64,000 bases of DNA from contig JAQOOI010000027.1 in assembly GCA_028554645.1 (NCBI GenBank), forward strand, positions 1 through 64,000, given 5' to 3'. Source of the DNA: Omphalotus guepiniiformis (taxonomy: Eukaryota; Basidiomycota; Agaricomycetes; Agaricales; Omphalotaceae). Made by a program: the position numbers and the translations under genes. The notes beneath the pieces are model-generated. The model saw nothing but the letters and a program-made list of their open reading frames with translations. It searched no databases and was not told the DNA's origin. Of this stretch, positions 1-12,500 are shown piece after piece (the stretch's first letter is position 1; each line of letters begins with the position of its first letter).

Positions 1-720
1 CGGACTACCAACCTTTGTCCATCCTCAAGACAGAATTGAAAAAGCTTCCTCTGCATGGTCGAGGGAACCGTAGCGTTCATAGAGAATGCCGATAACCAGA
101 CCAAAGCTTAGGAATCCTCCTTGAATGGCGAAATGAGTTGACAGCAAAGAGAGATAAGGAGAAACACGTATAACTCAACCTTGGGATTAGGAAGGAGATA
201 CAAAGCCTGCTGGTACGCGGCGTAAGCCTTCTGAAGGTCATACCTGCATGATGGTAACAATGACCTTGAAAGAAAGGAGTTAACTATGGGAGATAAAGGA
301 AAGAGAATAGGGGTGAAAGTAACCTAGAGTCACTCCGATACTTTCGCCATTCTCCTCCTGAAGACTGAGAAACACACGCTGAAAGAACTCGAATCGGCCC
401 TGATTGGGAAAATAGATGAGGCAAGTATCTGATCTCGGAGGAAGACAAACAAGAGCAATGTTTTTCCAGGCGGACAAGAGTGCCGCGGACGAAAGGGAGG
501 ACGGGAACCAACCTTGGGATACTGGTTGTTCTGTTGGAAGAGTCCGAGCTATGCCCCCAGCCACCTGCGTAAGTCTCGGAGAGGGACATACTGGGGTATA
601 TTGCCGGAGCGCATTTTTTTCATATGCGGATAATGCATTTGTTCCAAGTCCCCCCATCTGCCTGCCGCAACTCTCCCTGTCATCACCATCACAGCGCTGA
701 GAAAACCGGCTAACATTAAA
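1..720 (-). pseudogene. Cyc8/Ssn6-like TPR corepressor, frame-broken, truncated by window edge
   Basis: Conceptual translation of the minus strand gives, in order, peptides typical of the TPR block of the general transcriptional corepressor Cyc8/Ssn6. They are ALSAYEKNALRQ (about 665-600), LTQVAGGIART (about 575-540), FFQRV...LSLQEENGE (about 390-340), DLQKAYAAYQQALYLLPNPK (243-180), GILYERYGSLDHAEEAF (95-43) and RMD (about 26-18). Each lies in a different frame from the next, so single-base gains and losses separate them. Plausible GT-AG introns fall between blocks. In the family this protein partners with Tup1 in the nucleus to repress many genes. The C-terminal half would lie to the left of position 1. 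Family assignment is fairly sure from the collinear order of motifs. Whether it is a true pseudogene or a sequence with uncorrected indels cannot be decided here. A minus-strand open stretch at 735-1205 may hold its N-terminal low-complexity part, but nothing in it is diagnostic. Confidence 0.7.
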
Positions 721-1961
721 CGGGGGCGCCCGACTCACCTATTCAGGAGCCACGGTCTGTTCGTTTGCTGTGTTTGAGTTTCTGGATCATTGAAGGAGGA
801 CTGCGGAAATAATACGCCGTTGGGAGAGTGCAGATAGGGGCCACTGAGGGTGGAGATAAAAACAAATTGGGGGGGGTACGCATTGGAGAGGCGGGACTGG
901 GGGAGGGCAGATAGAGGGAAGTGGACAAGATGGAAAGGATTGAGGAGGATCATGCATACGAATGTCGCGGATCTGACTGTTCTGAGGAATGTGGCGAAAG
1001 CAGACATTGATGAGAGGAATAGAGGGGAAAGAGGGAAAATGATCAGAGAAGAAGGGAGAGGGGGGGCGAAAGAGATTATTGCGCAGAGGGCGGAGTGAGA
1101 GGTATATATAACCACTAGAACACCGCGCCTCGCACGATCAATAATGACGATCAAAGGAGAGATCTCGGGTCCTTCTTCTCTCGAAACAGCCGCGTGCCTT
1201 TCCATCGAGATCCTCGCGTGCGACTTATCAACTCAAAGAGCCTAATCTATACTTTTTGCCCAAAGATTGTTCCCGATATGGTAGTTTACGTCATCTGAGT
1301 ACTTAATCTTATCAATTTCATCATTCATCATGTGACCCGCTATTCCGGCACCGTTGCCATGCAAAATCACCAACAACATATCATATTCTCCTCCTCACAG
1401 CTTTATCTATTTCTCCTGCAAATCTGATCCTGTATGTCACAGCTCCCATCGGCCCGGTCTAGTTCTGTTGGTAATTGAATTCGATTCAATTTGATCTCCG
1501 TTGTGGGCTTGCTGCATTTCTCCCGTCCTGACATCTTTCTCACGTTCGTTTGACATCTCGGAAGCTCTTCGCGGCGGTAACAAGGCAGCTACACTTATTT
1601 TAGCGGTGATACCCCTGTACTTAACTCTTCGTAACACAACAAACGTCGGAATAACCTTGACCACGTCCCATATGCTCATTCCACTTTCTCATCATGGTCA
1701 TTTTCGGCATCTCCAAATATTATTCTCCTGCCGCAGAATTAGGCTATCCATGGGGATGTGTGCAGGGGTGTGCCACTCAAGCTTCAATTAGTTCAATCGC
1801 GTAAGCGCAGGGCGCTCATCGAGATTGTAACGTATTAGTAAATAAATTGTGGCGATCCGCCAACCTTCGAGTAATATTTAAACTCCGAAATCACTCCGAT
1901 CCAATATTCCTCCACGTTGACACTCCACCACATTGACCATCACCATCTCATTACTTGTACC
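721..1961. other. Intergenic region between the Cyc8-like and SERF-like genes
   Basis: No recognisable protein. A minus-strand open frame of 156 codons (735-1205), rich in Ser, Pro and Phe, could be upstream exon sequence of the Cyc8-like gene. From about 1206 to 1961 only short, unsupported frames are seen. The region should contain the two divergent promoters. Confidence 0.4.
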
Positions 1962-2367
1962 ATGACCCGTGAGTGTTCTATTGCCTCGTCTTCTCAGCAT
2001 GCTCTTCGAACGCGTTTCTTTTTGGTTTTTAGGGGGCAATCAACGAGAGCAAGATCGTCTCAAGGCGCAAAAAGAAAGCCGCTGCTAACGCAAAGAAACC
2101 AAAGGAGAGTGCAAGCAGTCCTCGCAAAACGCAAGAGGCGTAAGTATCTCTGTTATTGGCCATGGTAACATCATCATCATTCATCCCAATATATACCCAG
2201 AGATGCCGAAGTTTTGAGAGCGAAACAAAAGGTACAAGTATATCTTCCGACTTTGATCGGGCCCCGCATCTCTTTGGGGATCTCATGTATTGACCACCAT
2301 TTCATATCAGAAAAAGGAAGAGGAGAGGCTGGCAGCTGCTGCTGCCGAGGGCGGTGGTACGAAATGA
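1962..2367 (+). pseudogene. SERF/4F5 small EDRK-rich protein, one-base frameshift
   Basis: Four exons can be drawn with perfect GT-AG borders: 1962-1968, 2033-2139, 2201-2231 and 2311-2367. They encode a roughly 66-residue basic protein beginning MTRGNQREQDRLKAQ, continuing KKAAANAKKPKES, and ending in an acidic/alanine-rich EEERLAAAAAEGGGTK tail. This is the layout of the SERF (4F5) family, small disordered proteins that modify amyloid aggregation and bind nucleic acid. The exons sum to 202 nt, one too many. The extra base is in an A5 run near 2069-2073, where A4 would restore frame. With the run as given, translation stops soon after at TAA. All other codons agree with the family, so a homopolymer error is as likely as a real mutation. 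Confidence 0.75.
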
Positions 2368-3758
2368 CATGGCCGTTAGGCCTTCCTCTCGTCATTTCCA
2401 ATGTCAGTTTTTGACTTTTTCATATGCATTTCTATACATACCTGGAGGGAAGGGTCGTGTTCAGCCTGAAATGGTCTTTGCTGAATCAAGCATGTATATG
2501 TGTATATGCGGCTTCTCGCACGTATCCATCATATACATATCTACAATGACTCGTACACGACCCTGCATGTCTTGTTATCGGGTTCCTCAAACCAGACTAA
2601 GCTGTCAGAAAAATACCTGCCTAGCCCACGCGCACAGCACGGCGTAAAATAACCCACCAAATCAAATAGACTCCAAGCAAGCTAAATGTAGGGTCGTGAG
2701 CTGTAGAAGCCTTTCTCGGGAATAAAATGGTTGTAAGTAAGTAGCCTAAGGATGGGTTCGCTCGGTTGTTTTGATTCCTCGTGAGACTCGAAGAGAAGAG
2801 TAAATAAAAGGCAGGGTGATTCAGGGTGGGGTGATTCCACACCAGTTTTGGCGGCGTTCTGGCTCACACGAGCTTGACGGGGTATCGCAAAGGGAGATCA
2901 GTGGGTATCTCCGAACCTTCTATCTAAGCCCTGTCTATGAATATATATCGAAGTCTGCGGTGAGGAATTGCGTGTCAAAGAACAAAGCGTCAGGATGGAT
3001 CTTGGGGAGTTATATATGTATGTTGTAAGGACTGATGGAAATCTTGCTCCGAGTCTGGCCCATCTGACATAAAGTATGTACATACACACCACTTCACGCG
3101 ACATTTTGTCCAAGTTGGGGTACGCATGATAATACCGCCGGATGTAAGCGAGCGAAACCCTTTCATTCCAGACTTTCGCCTACCAGGAATCAGGAGCCTT
3201 CCTCAGGGTACACAGAAGACAGAAAGGGTGTCCATCTTCTCCCACATGGACAGCTGATGCCCGGCTTCGGGAACATCGATCATATGTTTCTTGGTTGTTC
3301 AACCGAGCGAGGTTAGCAACATTTCAAATTTTGAATTGGTAATCCATTCAAGTATCATACCATTTGTTACTTGATGCAAGTTCGTAAAGTTGATCAACAG
3401 CCCATCGCGCTAAGCTCCTGGCGAATCAATAGATGAGCGGTCTACCGGCATTCATTGAGAAGTCTTCAACCAATTCAAGATGTGAATGTGTGTAAAACAC
3501 TTGTACAGCAGCGCCCAAGCAGAGAAACTTGCGGACATTGTAACATGGTGGAAAGAACCATGATATTCCGTTATGGGGCCTTAAATGAAAATCAGTGGCA
3601 ACACATCACTTATTAGATCCTGAAACGTGAGAAATAGATAGATGGGTTTCCCTAAGCCATAGTGCTATTTAATCTTCACAGACATACCGTCTTCTATACG
3701 TCGCCGCCTTGTTGGAGTCTGATCTACTTCGTCATCATTCCTCCAGGTTCGCCCCCAG
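2368..3758. other. Intergenic region, SERF-like 3' side to Brl1 3' side
   Basis: About 1.4 kb between two converging genes. Several short frames exist on both strands, but none shows a domain, a consistent codon pattern or splice structure. No RNA gene was recognised. Confidence 0.5.
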
Positions 3759-4849
3759 TTAGGTGTAGAGTGCGGGAGAAAGATATCCTCCGAAGTGATG
3801 CGGTTGGATACGGAGTGTCATGGACGATGGGGAATTGCGGTGTATGAGCGGCGGTCCCTCGGCAACAGGCCGATGTCGAGAGCGATACAGGGACAGTAGC
3901 GCATTAATAAATACCGTTAAAAAACGAAAGTGAAGTCAAGGTAAACGCCTGCAAGTTACACAAGGACATTAGCACCTGGTTTTGATACCGATAACAACCG
4001 CACGTGTAATAGAAAGCTCTCACAAGAGTTTTCCAGCTAATGGGTTCCACAAACCCATTCACGGACTTCAGCTATCAACTCGGCACCGACTCGAGCGCGG
4101 CCAACTCTAGTTGGGTCTCGATTCATGCAAAATTCCCAATCGGAGCATGCATCTTTCAAATCCCGGAAGTGGTGTATCACAGTGGTTGTTCCGATATTCA
4201 AGGTGAGCACCTGGCGATTTCTTGCACCGATGTCTGCGTATAAGTTTAGAGTCAGATAGAATCCTATCAACACTGAAAACGAGCATACCCATTGAGTACT
4301 CTGAGATCCGATGCTCCACATCACGCTGGACTGTAAGAATAAACTGCAGTAACCAGGTAAAGGAAGACGAGAATCAATGAAAGGTTGAAGAAGAATTGCA
4401 AATAACTGCAAAAAAGGTTAGACGGTGATGCCTTGGGATGAATCTAACTGTCATTACCTACCCCAGGAGTATATATGGCGTGTCAGACTGAGGACCAGGC
4501 GGAGTCGGGATATTTAGAGTATAGTGGTTCGATGTATTTTGGGTAATTGGGGTAAGTTCTCTCGTACCGTCTTCGCTCTCGTCGCCACTATCAACCTCGT
4601 TGTCAGCCACGGGCTCTCTAGTACGTGAGAGCGCGAGCCGACTGCCGCGGGCCTTGTGGCGAGCTTTATAGACTCTACGCAAAGCCCCCGTCGCCCACAA
4701 GCTCGGTCACTGTCCTGCTTTGGCTCCTCGGGTTTTGGGGGACTAACTTCAGTCATGTCAATATCTTTGGGTTCACCCTGCATTGAAGGAGGAGGAAACG
4801 CGGTGGCAGGGGAAAAGTCTTGGTGGTGGTGCCCATGAGTAGGGCTCAT
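3759..4849 (-). pseudogene. BRL1: Brl1/Brr6 nuclear-envelope protein, frame-broken
   Basis: Read on the minus strand the peptides run in family order. A start at MSPTHGHHHQDF (4849) is followed by a Pro/acidic N-terminal region and TPITQNTSNHYTLNIPTPPG (about 4560-4500). Then come PYILLG, VEHRISEYSM, QEIARC, HLEYRNNHCDT, DACSDWEFCMNRDP, VGRARVGAELIAEV, NGFVEPISWKTL and a final hydrophobic stretch LTSLSF...FINALLSLYRSRH, with a stop at 3759. The spaced Cys residues between two membrane segments are the signature of the Brl1/Brr6 disulfide-bridge domain, which helps nuclear pore assembly and lipid homeostasis at the nuclear envelope. At least five one-base shifts separate these blocks (for example before HLEYRNN and in a T-run before the last membrane segment). 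Introns with GT/AG ends, such as the one after EYSM, are intact. Family assignment is strong. Confidence 0.75.
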
Positions 4850-5289
4850 TAGGTCGACGCGATGGAGTTGCAAAATATAAATGGAATGTTTCGATTTGCA
4901 CCGAAACCGAAAGGTGATGCGTTCGTGGGCGTAAAAAAGGCGTCAAATCATCGTGAGGTCCTACATAAGAAGTTCAGTCAGAGATAGTTGTCGAACCTTG
5001 ATTGCTAAAAAAGCGCCACTTTTTCGAGGAGTACTGGGATTATCGTCAACCGCTTTCCAAGCAGGTGTCGTACTAGGTCGAGGACGTGAATTGAAAGTCC
5101 ATTGGAGCATCCGTCGACCTTGGAGAGCGAAACATGTTTGCGCTCATCGTGAAGAAGGGACAAAGACGAGGACTAGAATAGTCACCAGTGCACTGAGCAA
5201 AGTTGTGGTTACGCCTGCTGCATGTGTTTGTCAGCATTTACGCGTCAGGTCACGAGAGGGTGTTTTCGTCCACTCAGTCCACTGTGACT
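4850..5289. promoter_or_regulatory. Divergent intergenic region Brl1 / ClpP
   Basis: 440 bp between the inferred starts of two divergently read genes. It should carry both promoters. A 135-codon plus-strand frame (4953-5360) overlaps the start of the ClpP gene and has no family features. No clear TATA element was seen. Confidence 0.4.
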
Positions 5290-6403
5290 ATGTTTCCGCT
5301 CAGCCTTCTCATCGTCGTATCGACGTTTTAGTCCAATTTCTCGCTCATTTCATCCTTTAGCTGGACAATGGTCTACTCCTTCAAGCTCTGGTCTTGTTCC
5401 GATAGTCATTGAGCAGACCGTAGGTGCTATGCTACTTTTCATCCGCCTGCCTTTTCACGTGTAGAACAGGGCAGAGGCGAGCGTTCCTACGATATTTTTC
5501 GAGGTTACTACGAGAAAGAGTGATCATGCTCTACGGTCCAGTGAGCAGTTTGTGCTCAACATCAGGATAAGTCGTAATACTTCTGCAGATAACGGGACAC
5601 AGATTCAACTCTTGTCGTTGCAACAAATGCTGTTTTTTGGAAGCGGAGGACACCTCCAAACAAACCCATTCCCCCTTTATATCAACTCTCCAGGAGGCAG
5701 TGTGACAGCTGGGCTAGCTATCTATGATACAGTATGTCTTTCATGCGTTTACTGTGTGCTTGCTATTTTTTCAACTGAGTAGATGCAGGTTGGCACCTTT
5801 TAAACTCCGGATTTCCAATGATATTCAGGTTAAGGTTGATTAGTATGTTTCCTCGCCTATACATACCTACTGCATAGGTCAGGCCGCCAGCATGGGCTCC
5901 CTCCTGCTTTCTGCGGGCGCCCCGGGGAAAAGGCACTGCTTGCCCAATGCCAGTATCATGATACATCGTAAGCGGCCGCCCTGTATTTTTCAGTCCAGCT
6001 CTCAGATTCTTCAAAAGAACCTTCTGGCGGAGCTTCTGGGCAAGCTTCTGACATCGCGATTCACGCAAAGGAGATTCTGCGTATCAGGGAAGTGTTGACA
6101 GGCATTTACCAAAAACATTGCGGAAAACCAGGGGAAAGCCTGGCTGCCGGATTGGACCGTTTTGGTGCGTATGCGTAGATCAGTTTTGTGCTGTGGCTGT
6201 GAAGTAGTTTAACATTTTAATTCTTGGCACAGAGAAAGCGCTGGAAACGTGATTATTTCATGACATGTATGTTGTCCCCTCTTGATTTTGCCGACCTACA
6301 TTGACTAGTGTCCACTGTCTGGATAGCTCAAGAAGCTCTTGATTTTGGTATTGTCGACGCGATCTTGGAGAAAAGTCCTAAATCGGAGTCTGGTAATCCT
6401 TAG
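5290..6403 (+). pseudogene. Mitochondrial ClpP protease subunit, frame-broken
   Basis: Translation gives a short hydrophobic/basic N-terminus (MFPLSLLIV...), then [52 protein letters not shown] and [20 protein letters not shown]. After introns come [84 protein letters not shown] and a stop at 6403. These include the ClpP serine nucleophile motif (ASMGS) and the catalytic histidine motif (MIHQP). ClpP forms the proteolytic barrel of the matrix ClpXP protease. About six one-base indels interrupt the frame, mostly in T or A runs (for example the T-run in IFSRLL and GAAACGT in LERDY). Splice sites such as GTAAGC...AAAAG at 5969-6019 remain perfect and substitutions are few. Confidence 0.8.
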
Positions 6404-7207
6404 TACAGACTGCAATGAAACATAAGGTTTACAGCGATGTTCAGCCGCTGCAGGCCGCTTTCATGAGTTTTTCTGGGGCTTTCAATTGAGCTATGTAATT
6501 GAATCGTGTGCCTATAATGATCCCGGTGATGGGATCAAGCTCCACTGGATGAGACCTACACTGACCTACATACCTGATAGACTGGCTGGGATTGGGCCCA
6601 CGAAACTTGTACGAGATCTATCTACTACCATTGGTTAAGTACGATCAGATCGTCCCTATGACCACCTTCCAGTGTACACCCATCAAATATTCAACACACA
6701 TTGAAGTACTTGACAAGATTAGTGCGAACTCACTTCCACTCCAGACCGTCGACTCTATGGGATGAACCTAATGAGGGTCGGGGATGAAGCAAGCCTAGCC
6801 GGAACGGAGGCGATCAAAGACATGTTTCCGCGTATCCGAGCTTAGCTTGGCGTCGTGGCAAACCGAAGCGAGCTGACACTGTAAGTACTACAGTACACAC
6901 CAGCTTGCATGCTGCATTTGCTCATACATTGTGCGTAGAAAAATGACAATAGTGCCTATCGATTCTTCGATTCTTCGAGGTAGAAAAACATACTACTGGA
7001 GCCAAGCCGACTATGATCTTCTCAATTATGACAATATTTTATCTCGTCTTTTAATGAGAGTGAGACTTGCTCACAGCCCGAGCACAAGCGCTAAAACCCT
7101 TCCCTATTATGTCCCTGGTTCGAGGCGAATGAACTAAGTTTATGAATATAGGAGATCATAGAGCTCGGCGCCCACTCAGACATTGCCCCCCTCTTTTTCG
7201 GACTACC
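6404..7207. other. Intergenic region
   Basis: About 0.8 kb without a recognisable gene. One 68-codon plus-strand frame (6931-7137) has no family features. The right part should contain the promoter of the next gene. Confidence 0.45.
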
Positions 7208-9102
7208 ATGCATTTGCTTCTGGTCTTCAGTCTCATATACTTACTTGACAATTCGTGCCCTGCTGTTGCACGATACCAGAGGCGAGATGCACCTTCCTTG
7301 CAGCCACTCAATATACCAGTTCAAGCTCGACCAGAATCGGTATTCAGTCGGTGTTGGTAATGGTACGTAAAATGTCATTCCATGCCTCATGATTCTTTTT
7401 GCAGACAATGCTGTAGGGCTCTAAACCAGCAATCCTTCGACTTCGCTTTGTCCACCAGTACTGGCTACAGTGCGGTAGCAGGAACTGGATGTAATTCATG
7501 CGACGATGTTCCAAGGTTTAGCAATCTTGATCTACTTTTTCCTAGCATACACGTCTGAAGGTCACTGTGTCCATTAGCTACAATGCCTCAGCTTCCTCTA
7601 CTTCGCAGAACCTTCCCGGCTCACAGGGCGTTTCTTTCGTGCAAAGTAATGCAAGTGGGAACCTGATAAGGGAAAATTGTGGACTGACTCAAGTCCAATG
7701 GATCTGCGTGGGCTTATCCTAATCAAACACGTATGTGTCCCAGAGTATCTCGAAGTTTTGGTGGACTTCTGAACACAATGATCCAGTGAATAATGGCCAA
7801 CCAGTCCACCGACCTGTTCACACCAGGGATCTCGGGCGTCATTGGGACTAGGCAATAACGGTCAGTGTTGTCATTAGTAATTTCGTACGTCGCCGACTTA
7901 CTCTTATTATACACGTAGCACGAGGCGGAGATTTTTTCCTCGACTGTGGTATAGTGGCTGGCTTTCTAGACATCCGTCTAGATCTAATTTCACCTTTGGA
8001 ATGGCTCTGAATACTCCGAATCAAGGATCCTCTTCAGATGGCGGCGTTCTTCACTGGCTAGCACCTGATCCCTCATTCTATCAAGGCGATGTCTCTTGGA
8101 AGACTCATCCCCGTTCAATTCCTCTTCATCAGTGCAGTCTGACTGGTTCATTGACATGGACGGTTTCTGGTTCATGAGCGCAAACGGCCCCAATATATCT
8201 GAAACCGGAAGTCCTTTTAACAGTTGTGGACCCTTACTATAGTACTATGACCTTTCCGCAATCTATATCGCGTGCAATTTGTGAGTCTCTTCTGTTTCTC
8301 TTTTACTACGGATATCTGATCAACATACATAGATGGAAATGTTAACGGCGCGTCTCTGTTGCCCGCAAACTCCTCAACCAATATTTGGACAGTCCCATGT
8401 AACACGCAGATGCGCCTCGCACTCACCTTTGGCTCGTTGTCTGTCACTTTTAGACGAGAGCACACTGGTGGCGCAATCAGGGAATCTCTGTTTTGGGACA
8501 ATCGAGCAATGGGCCCGACCCAGATGTCGCAGAGTATGTCTTGGGTTCTAGTGTCGTCTCTCTGCACTGTACATGTAAGTATCATAGTGCATGTTATTCC
8601 TCACGTCGTCAATTGATACATGTTCATACATTGCAGCATCTTCTCTATGTCTAGTTCAAACGGAACTATTGGGGTTTCGCTCAGCGAAAAAGTTCAAGCA
8701 GTGGTCTTTCTGGTGGTGCTATTGCAGGCATTGTGCTGGGAGCCCTTGCTTTTGTTATTGCATCAATTACTCTCGGTATACTGCTTTATCGAAATATGCG
8801 CACGGACGACACCGAAAGAGATCAACTCAGCAGAACGGCGATCGTCCTGAAACCTCCACCTGCAGTGGTGCAAGCGCCGATGTCCCCGATGTCTGGCAGA
8901 AGTGATGAAAATGCTATTCTTTTGCCGTGGGGCGTCAGCTCTCTTTCCCAGCTCGCCAGGTTCTCCTAATTGGACCTTAACCTATAACGATACCGCATCC
9001 AATCATGAGGGTCAAGTGATAACTATTTCTCCCAGTTATACTCACCCAGATGGATCAGATGTGGAGACGCTCCCTCCGTATGTGGCAAGGATCTCACAAT
9101 GA
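7208..9102 (+). pseudogene. Membrane-anchored pepsin-fold (A1-like) protein lacking the catalytic motifs, frame-broken
   Basis: The start MHLLLVFSLIYLLDNSCPAV is a plausible signal peptide. Downstream blocks follow the pepsin layout: FKLDQNRYSVGVG, then FDFALSTSTGYSAVAGTGC where pepsins have the first DTGS. The lobe continues with NVTVSISYNASA and similar pieces, then LLTVVDPYYSTMTFP where the second DTG is expected, then NIWTVPCNTQM and LDESTLVAQSGNLCFGTIEQ. The C-terminus has a Ser/Gly stretch and one transmembrane helix (GAIAGIVLGALAFVIASITL, about 8718-8780), then a basic cytosolic tail (RNMRTDDTERDQ). First site D-to-S and second site DTG-to-DPY suggest a non-peptidase. Several one-base frame changes are needed to join the blocks, so gene borders are approximate. 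The pepsin-fold assignment is an inference from motif order. The membrane anchor is directly visible. Confidence 0.5.
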
Positions 9103-9253
9103 CAGCAGGCCAGTATCGGTACCTTTATCCCCTCCCAGAGATCGGAAGCGTCGAAGTCAACTGGCATGAATAAATTTACTAGCACTTGCAGATCTTTTTT
9201 TCTATGAGGTCGGTTTATTGTAGTGACTTATTAGCACATTTTTCGTCTAATGT

Positions 9254-9574
9254 GAATGTTGTAATGTTTTAATCAGTCAGGATGCTTAGTATTTTTAAAA
9301 TATGAGTACATCATCTCCTCAATCCGTTGTATATCGTATCATCCACCCAGTTCGTGCGAGACTGATGAGAAGGTTGGCCAGATGGCCGGGAATGTCTGTT
9401 TACTGGCGGTATGGCGAATGTTGTACTATTCTAATCAGTCAGACTACTTGGTTTTTTAAAAATATGAGTACATCATCTCCTCAATCCATTGTATATCGTA
9501 TCATCCACCCAGTTTCGTTGCGAGACTGACGAGAAGGTTGGCCAGATGGCCGGGAATGTCTATTTACTGGCGGT
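9254..9574. repeat. Tandem duplication, two copies of about 158 bp
   Basis: Copy 1 spans about 9254-9410 and copy 2 about 9416-9574. They share long blocks (for example ATGAGTACATCATCTCC and TTGGCCAGATGGCCGGGAAT). They differ by a few substitutions and by run-length changes such as TTTTTAAAA against TTTTTTAAAAA. The repeat lies between the 3' ends of two converging genes. Confidence 0.8.
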
Positions 9575-9592
9575 GCTTGCAATGTAGGAACG

Positions 9593-12500
9593 CTAGGGGT
9601 TACTGTTTCAACCATCGAATGAAGTCGGTGAAGTGAATTTACACTCACGAATTGGGAGCGCCTGCACCACTACCGAGTCGTTTGATTGGTGCATAGAAGG
9701 CCCAGGTGTCATGACCACAGGTACATTCGTGCGCTTCCGACGAAGTATACATCGGCGAATAGCTGTCATACGTTTAGCTTTGTGCTCGAGGGAATGGGCC
9801 TTGAATACAAACCTTGGATGATTGCCCATAAAAGGAGAAGCAATACAATCCCAGCAACTACAGTTACTGGAATTGCTATTTGCAAGTTCGACGTGTACCA
9901 TGCCTAAATTCGAGATGAGTTTATGTGGAAACACTGACAATATGTCTTACCTTTGCAGTGTCAAGTAAACTGCCACTCTGGCAATTTCCGGATGAGCAAG
10001 GTGCCGCCATAACCTACATGGATTAGCAATGCAATAGGGAATATAAAACAGGCAAACAACGACGAACCACAAGGAGAGCCATTGATAAGCATCGTAGAAA
10101 GCACAACGCAGGAATTAGTATTATTTGGATCTTGACAAGTGATTTGGACAAGTATTCTGGTGGCTTGGACAAGCGCTTGTGAGTCCCATGCTCGCGCCTA
10201 CGGACTGACATTGCTGAGCAACAGAAGTGCATTGTCCGGAAGCGCAAGTTAATCCATTGCTACCCACAAGACTGTCCATTCGGCGCGACTATGTTCCGTC
10301 GGGCAGGACGAGGAATTGCCGGTGCACATCTCAGCGGGATCACAGACACTGTTCTTTGACGATCTACAAACTTGTGTAGAAGGTGCAAAGGAACACTATT
10401 GGACCATCAACTTCATGAATGAGAAAGCCATCACTATTCTACGAACCTGCGTGGTGCAACAAGGGCTTGAATCTGGATCGCATTGCGCAACCATTCCGGA
10501 ACTTGCAGGTTTGTTGAATCGCAACATGAAGATGTAACATTACTTCCAGGGTCGCCTGAATGAGAATGAAGTTGAAAAAGTTCGGATACATTTAGAGGAT
10601 GCACTACGAGACTTACAATCCTCGCCCTCACTCAACAATCCCATTCCCACACTGTTGCAAAGAAATGACCTTGAGTGACGAGTCCGAAGGATCGACCAAA
10701 CAGGATGTGTCAGTTTTACCACCAGAACTGCTACCACTCATGAGAGGAACCTGTATAAAGGTAGTCAGAACTTATATTCATGAATGGGGTGAAGATGGGA
10801 AGCTCACAGATATTTCCAACACTGCAAGGGCTGAAGTTCTTTTCCCCTGACTGGTTAAGATATCAGAATGACGACTTAGTCGCTGTGAACACCAAGGTCA
10901 TCGAATGGACTCACTTGAGCTACGGGGCTCATGATGAATTGCGCATTCGCGTCACAAGACGAGGTGGATAGAGGACAACAAGATGTAGTGGAATTGCATC
11001 CATCCGCACAGTCATGCTGAAACTCACTGGTCAGAGGACGAAGAGGACTGAAGTGAACGACCTACAATGGCGCCAAAGTTATGCCCTATTTCATGTGCGA
11101 CGACCTGCCATTCGGTGAGGCCTGCAGTGGAGACCCCAGTCCCAGATGAAACGGATCCGGTGCTTCCGGATGCTGACTGCTGGCATCTGAGGCAAAAGTA
11201 ATTATGCGTGACATTAACGGGATTTTTTGAAGAGTACGAACAAGGTACCAAGCCAAGCAATCCCAACTTCGGTGCCAGTAGGGCATCCGCTCCTGCATGA
11301 TTGTCAGACTACTAATTCATGATAGAGAGAAGATTAACAGACTTACATTAGATGCCATAGGCCAATGCTATCGTTACCCTTCTGACCTCGCCATTGCGAG
11401 AACAGCGACAGTCTATCGTTCAAACTTACGCTACTGCAATCAACGTTCCATGGTATGGAAGAGTCGGCAGTTGAAGGGCACCTGAAAAACCAAATATCAA
11501 CTGAGAAATACAACCCAATTACAGGCTATGGTATATACGTGGAATTCATGACTTGCAGCTCAACGATTCCAAGGCTCACATTGAAGGTGTTCTAAACTAA
11601 TCGTTAGTACAGCGACGGAAGCTAACGCATTCGACTAGCCTTGTACAATGAACTCGCCGAATTCCAATCTGTCAAGATCTGGGAGGTGGCGTTTGAGGTT
11701 CCACCATAGTTTGACACGTATTTACAATCCGCAGCAACACCCATGTACAGCTGTGTCTTGTGAGCACTCAGGAAAAAAAAGGCCAAGATATGGTATACGT
11801 ACAGAAGCCTCTGAGAAGTCGGGCACCCGGCAGTGCTGCCAATACTTCCAGCAAAGTTGTAAAGGTACGCTATATTGAGCATCTCCGTATATTCGGGTAG
11901 ATTCAATACCTACTTGGAAGATGAGCCACTTCCAGCCACGTCGTCTCGACGAAAAAGAGAGAAATTGCCGAAGGGACTGAATGATGTACCTTGAGGTGTA
12001 AAGGGCTTTTGCAAGACGGGATTTAGGAGAGGATCCGTATTGAAAGGCAGGTCATCATGTCCGCAAACGTGAGGTACGGAGGTAGCACCAATATGAGAAG
12101 GCTCGTCGTCGGGAGACATCAGATCGGAGTCTCGCCAAATGACCAACGAAGAATCAATCTCATCTACAGAATGAACAATGTCGGGATCAAGTTCATGTTT
12201 ATTGCGCAGATAATTGTCTTTAGTCATGATATGATGGACTATGCCGTTGACAGAGAAAGCGCCCTCGAAAATGGGAGCTATACCCTGGTCCATGTCGCCT
12301 TGATGGTGTACCATTATACGGGCCCATCCAAGTTCCGACGGAGAGTAAGATGGTCGGGGCAAAACGCCCGCCGCATCTTCCCTTAATCTCGCAACAGAAT
12401 CATCCCCATGAATGACCTCTCCCCAATACGCTTTGACCGTTTTCGCGGAGCAGAGGTTTTCGTATCTGAAACATATGGGCGTCCGTCCGAGTCGAGGGAA

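Noticed and set aside
735..1205. Minus-strand 156-codon frame as an independent gene
   Set aside because: It has no domain and a composition typical of chance or low-complexity sequence. At most it is N-terminal sequence of the adjacent Cyc8-like gene.
4953..5360. 135-codon plus-strand frame between Brl1 and ClpP
   Set aside because: It overlaps the start of the ClpP gene in another frame and contains nothing recognisable.
7098..7110. GGTTCGAGGC as a tRNA B box
   Set aside because: No A box or cloverleaf could be formed around it.
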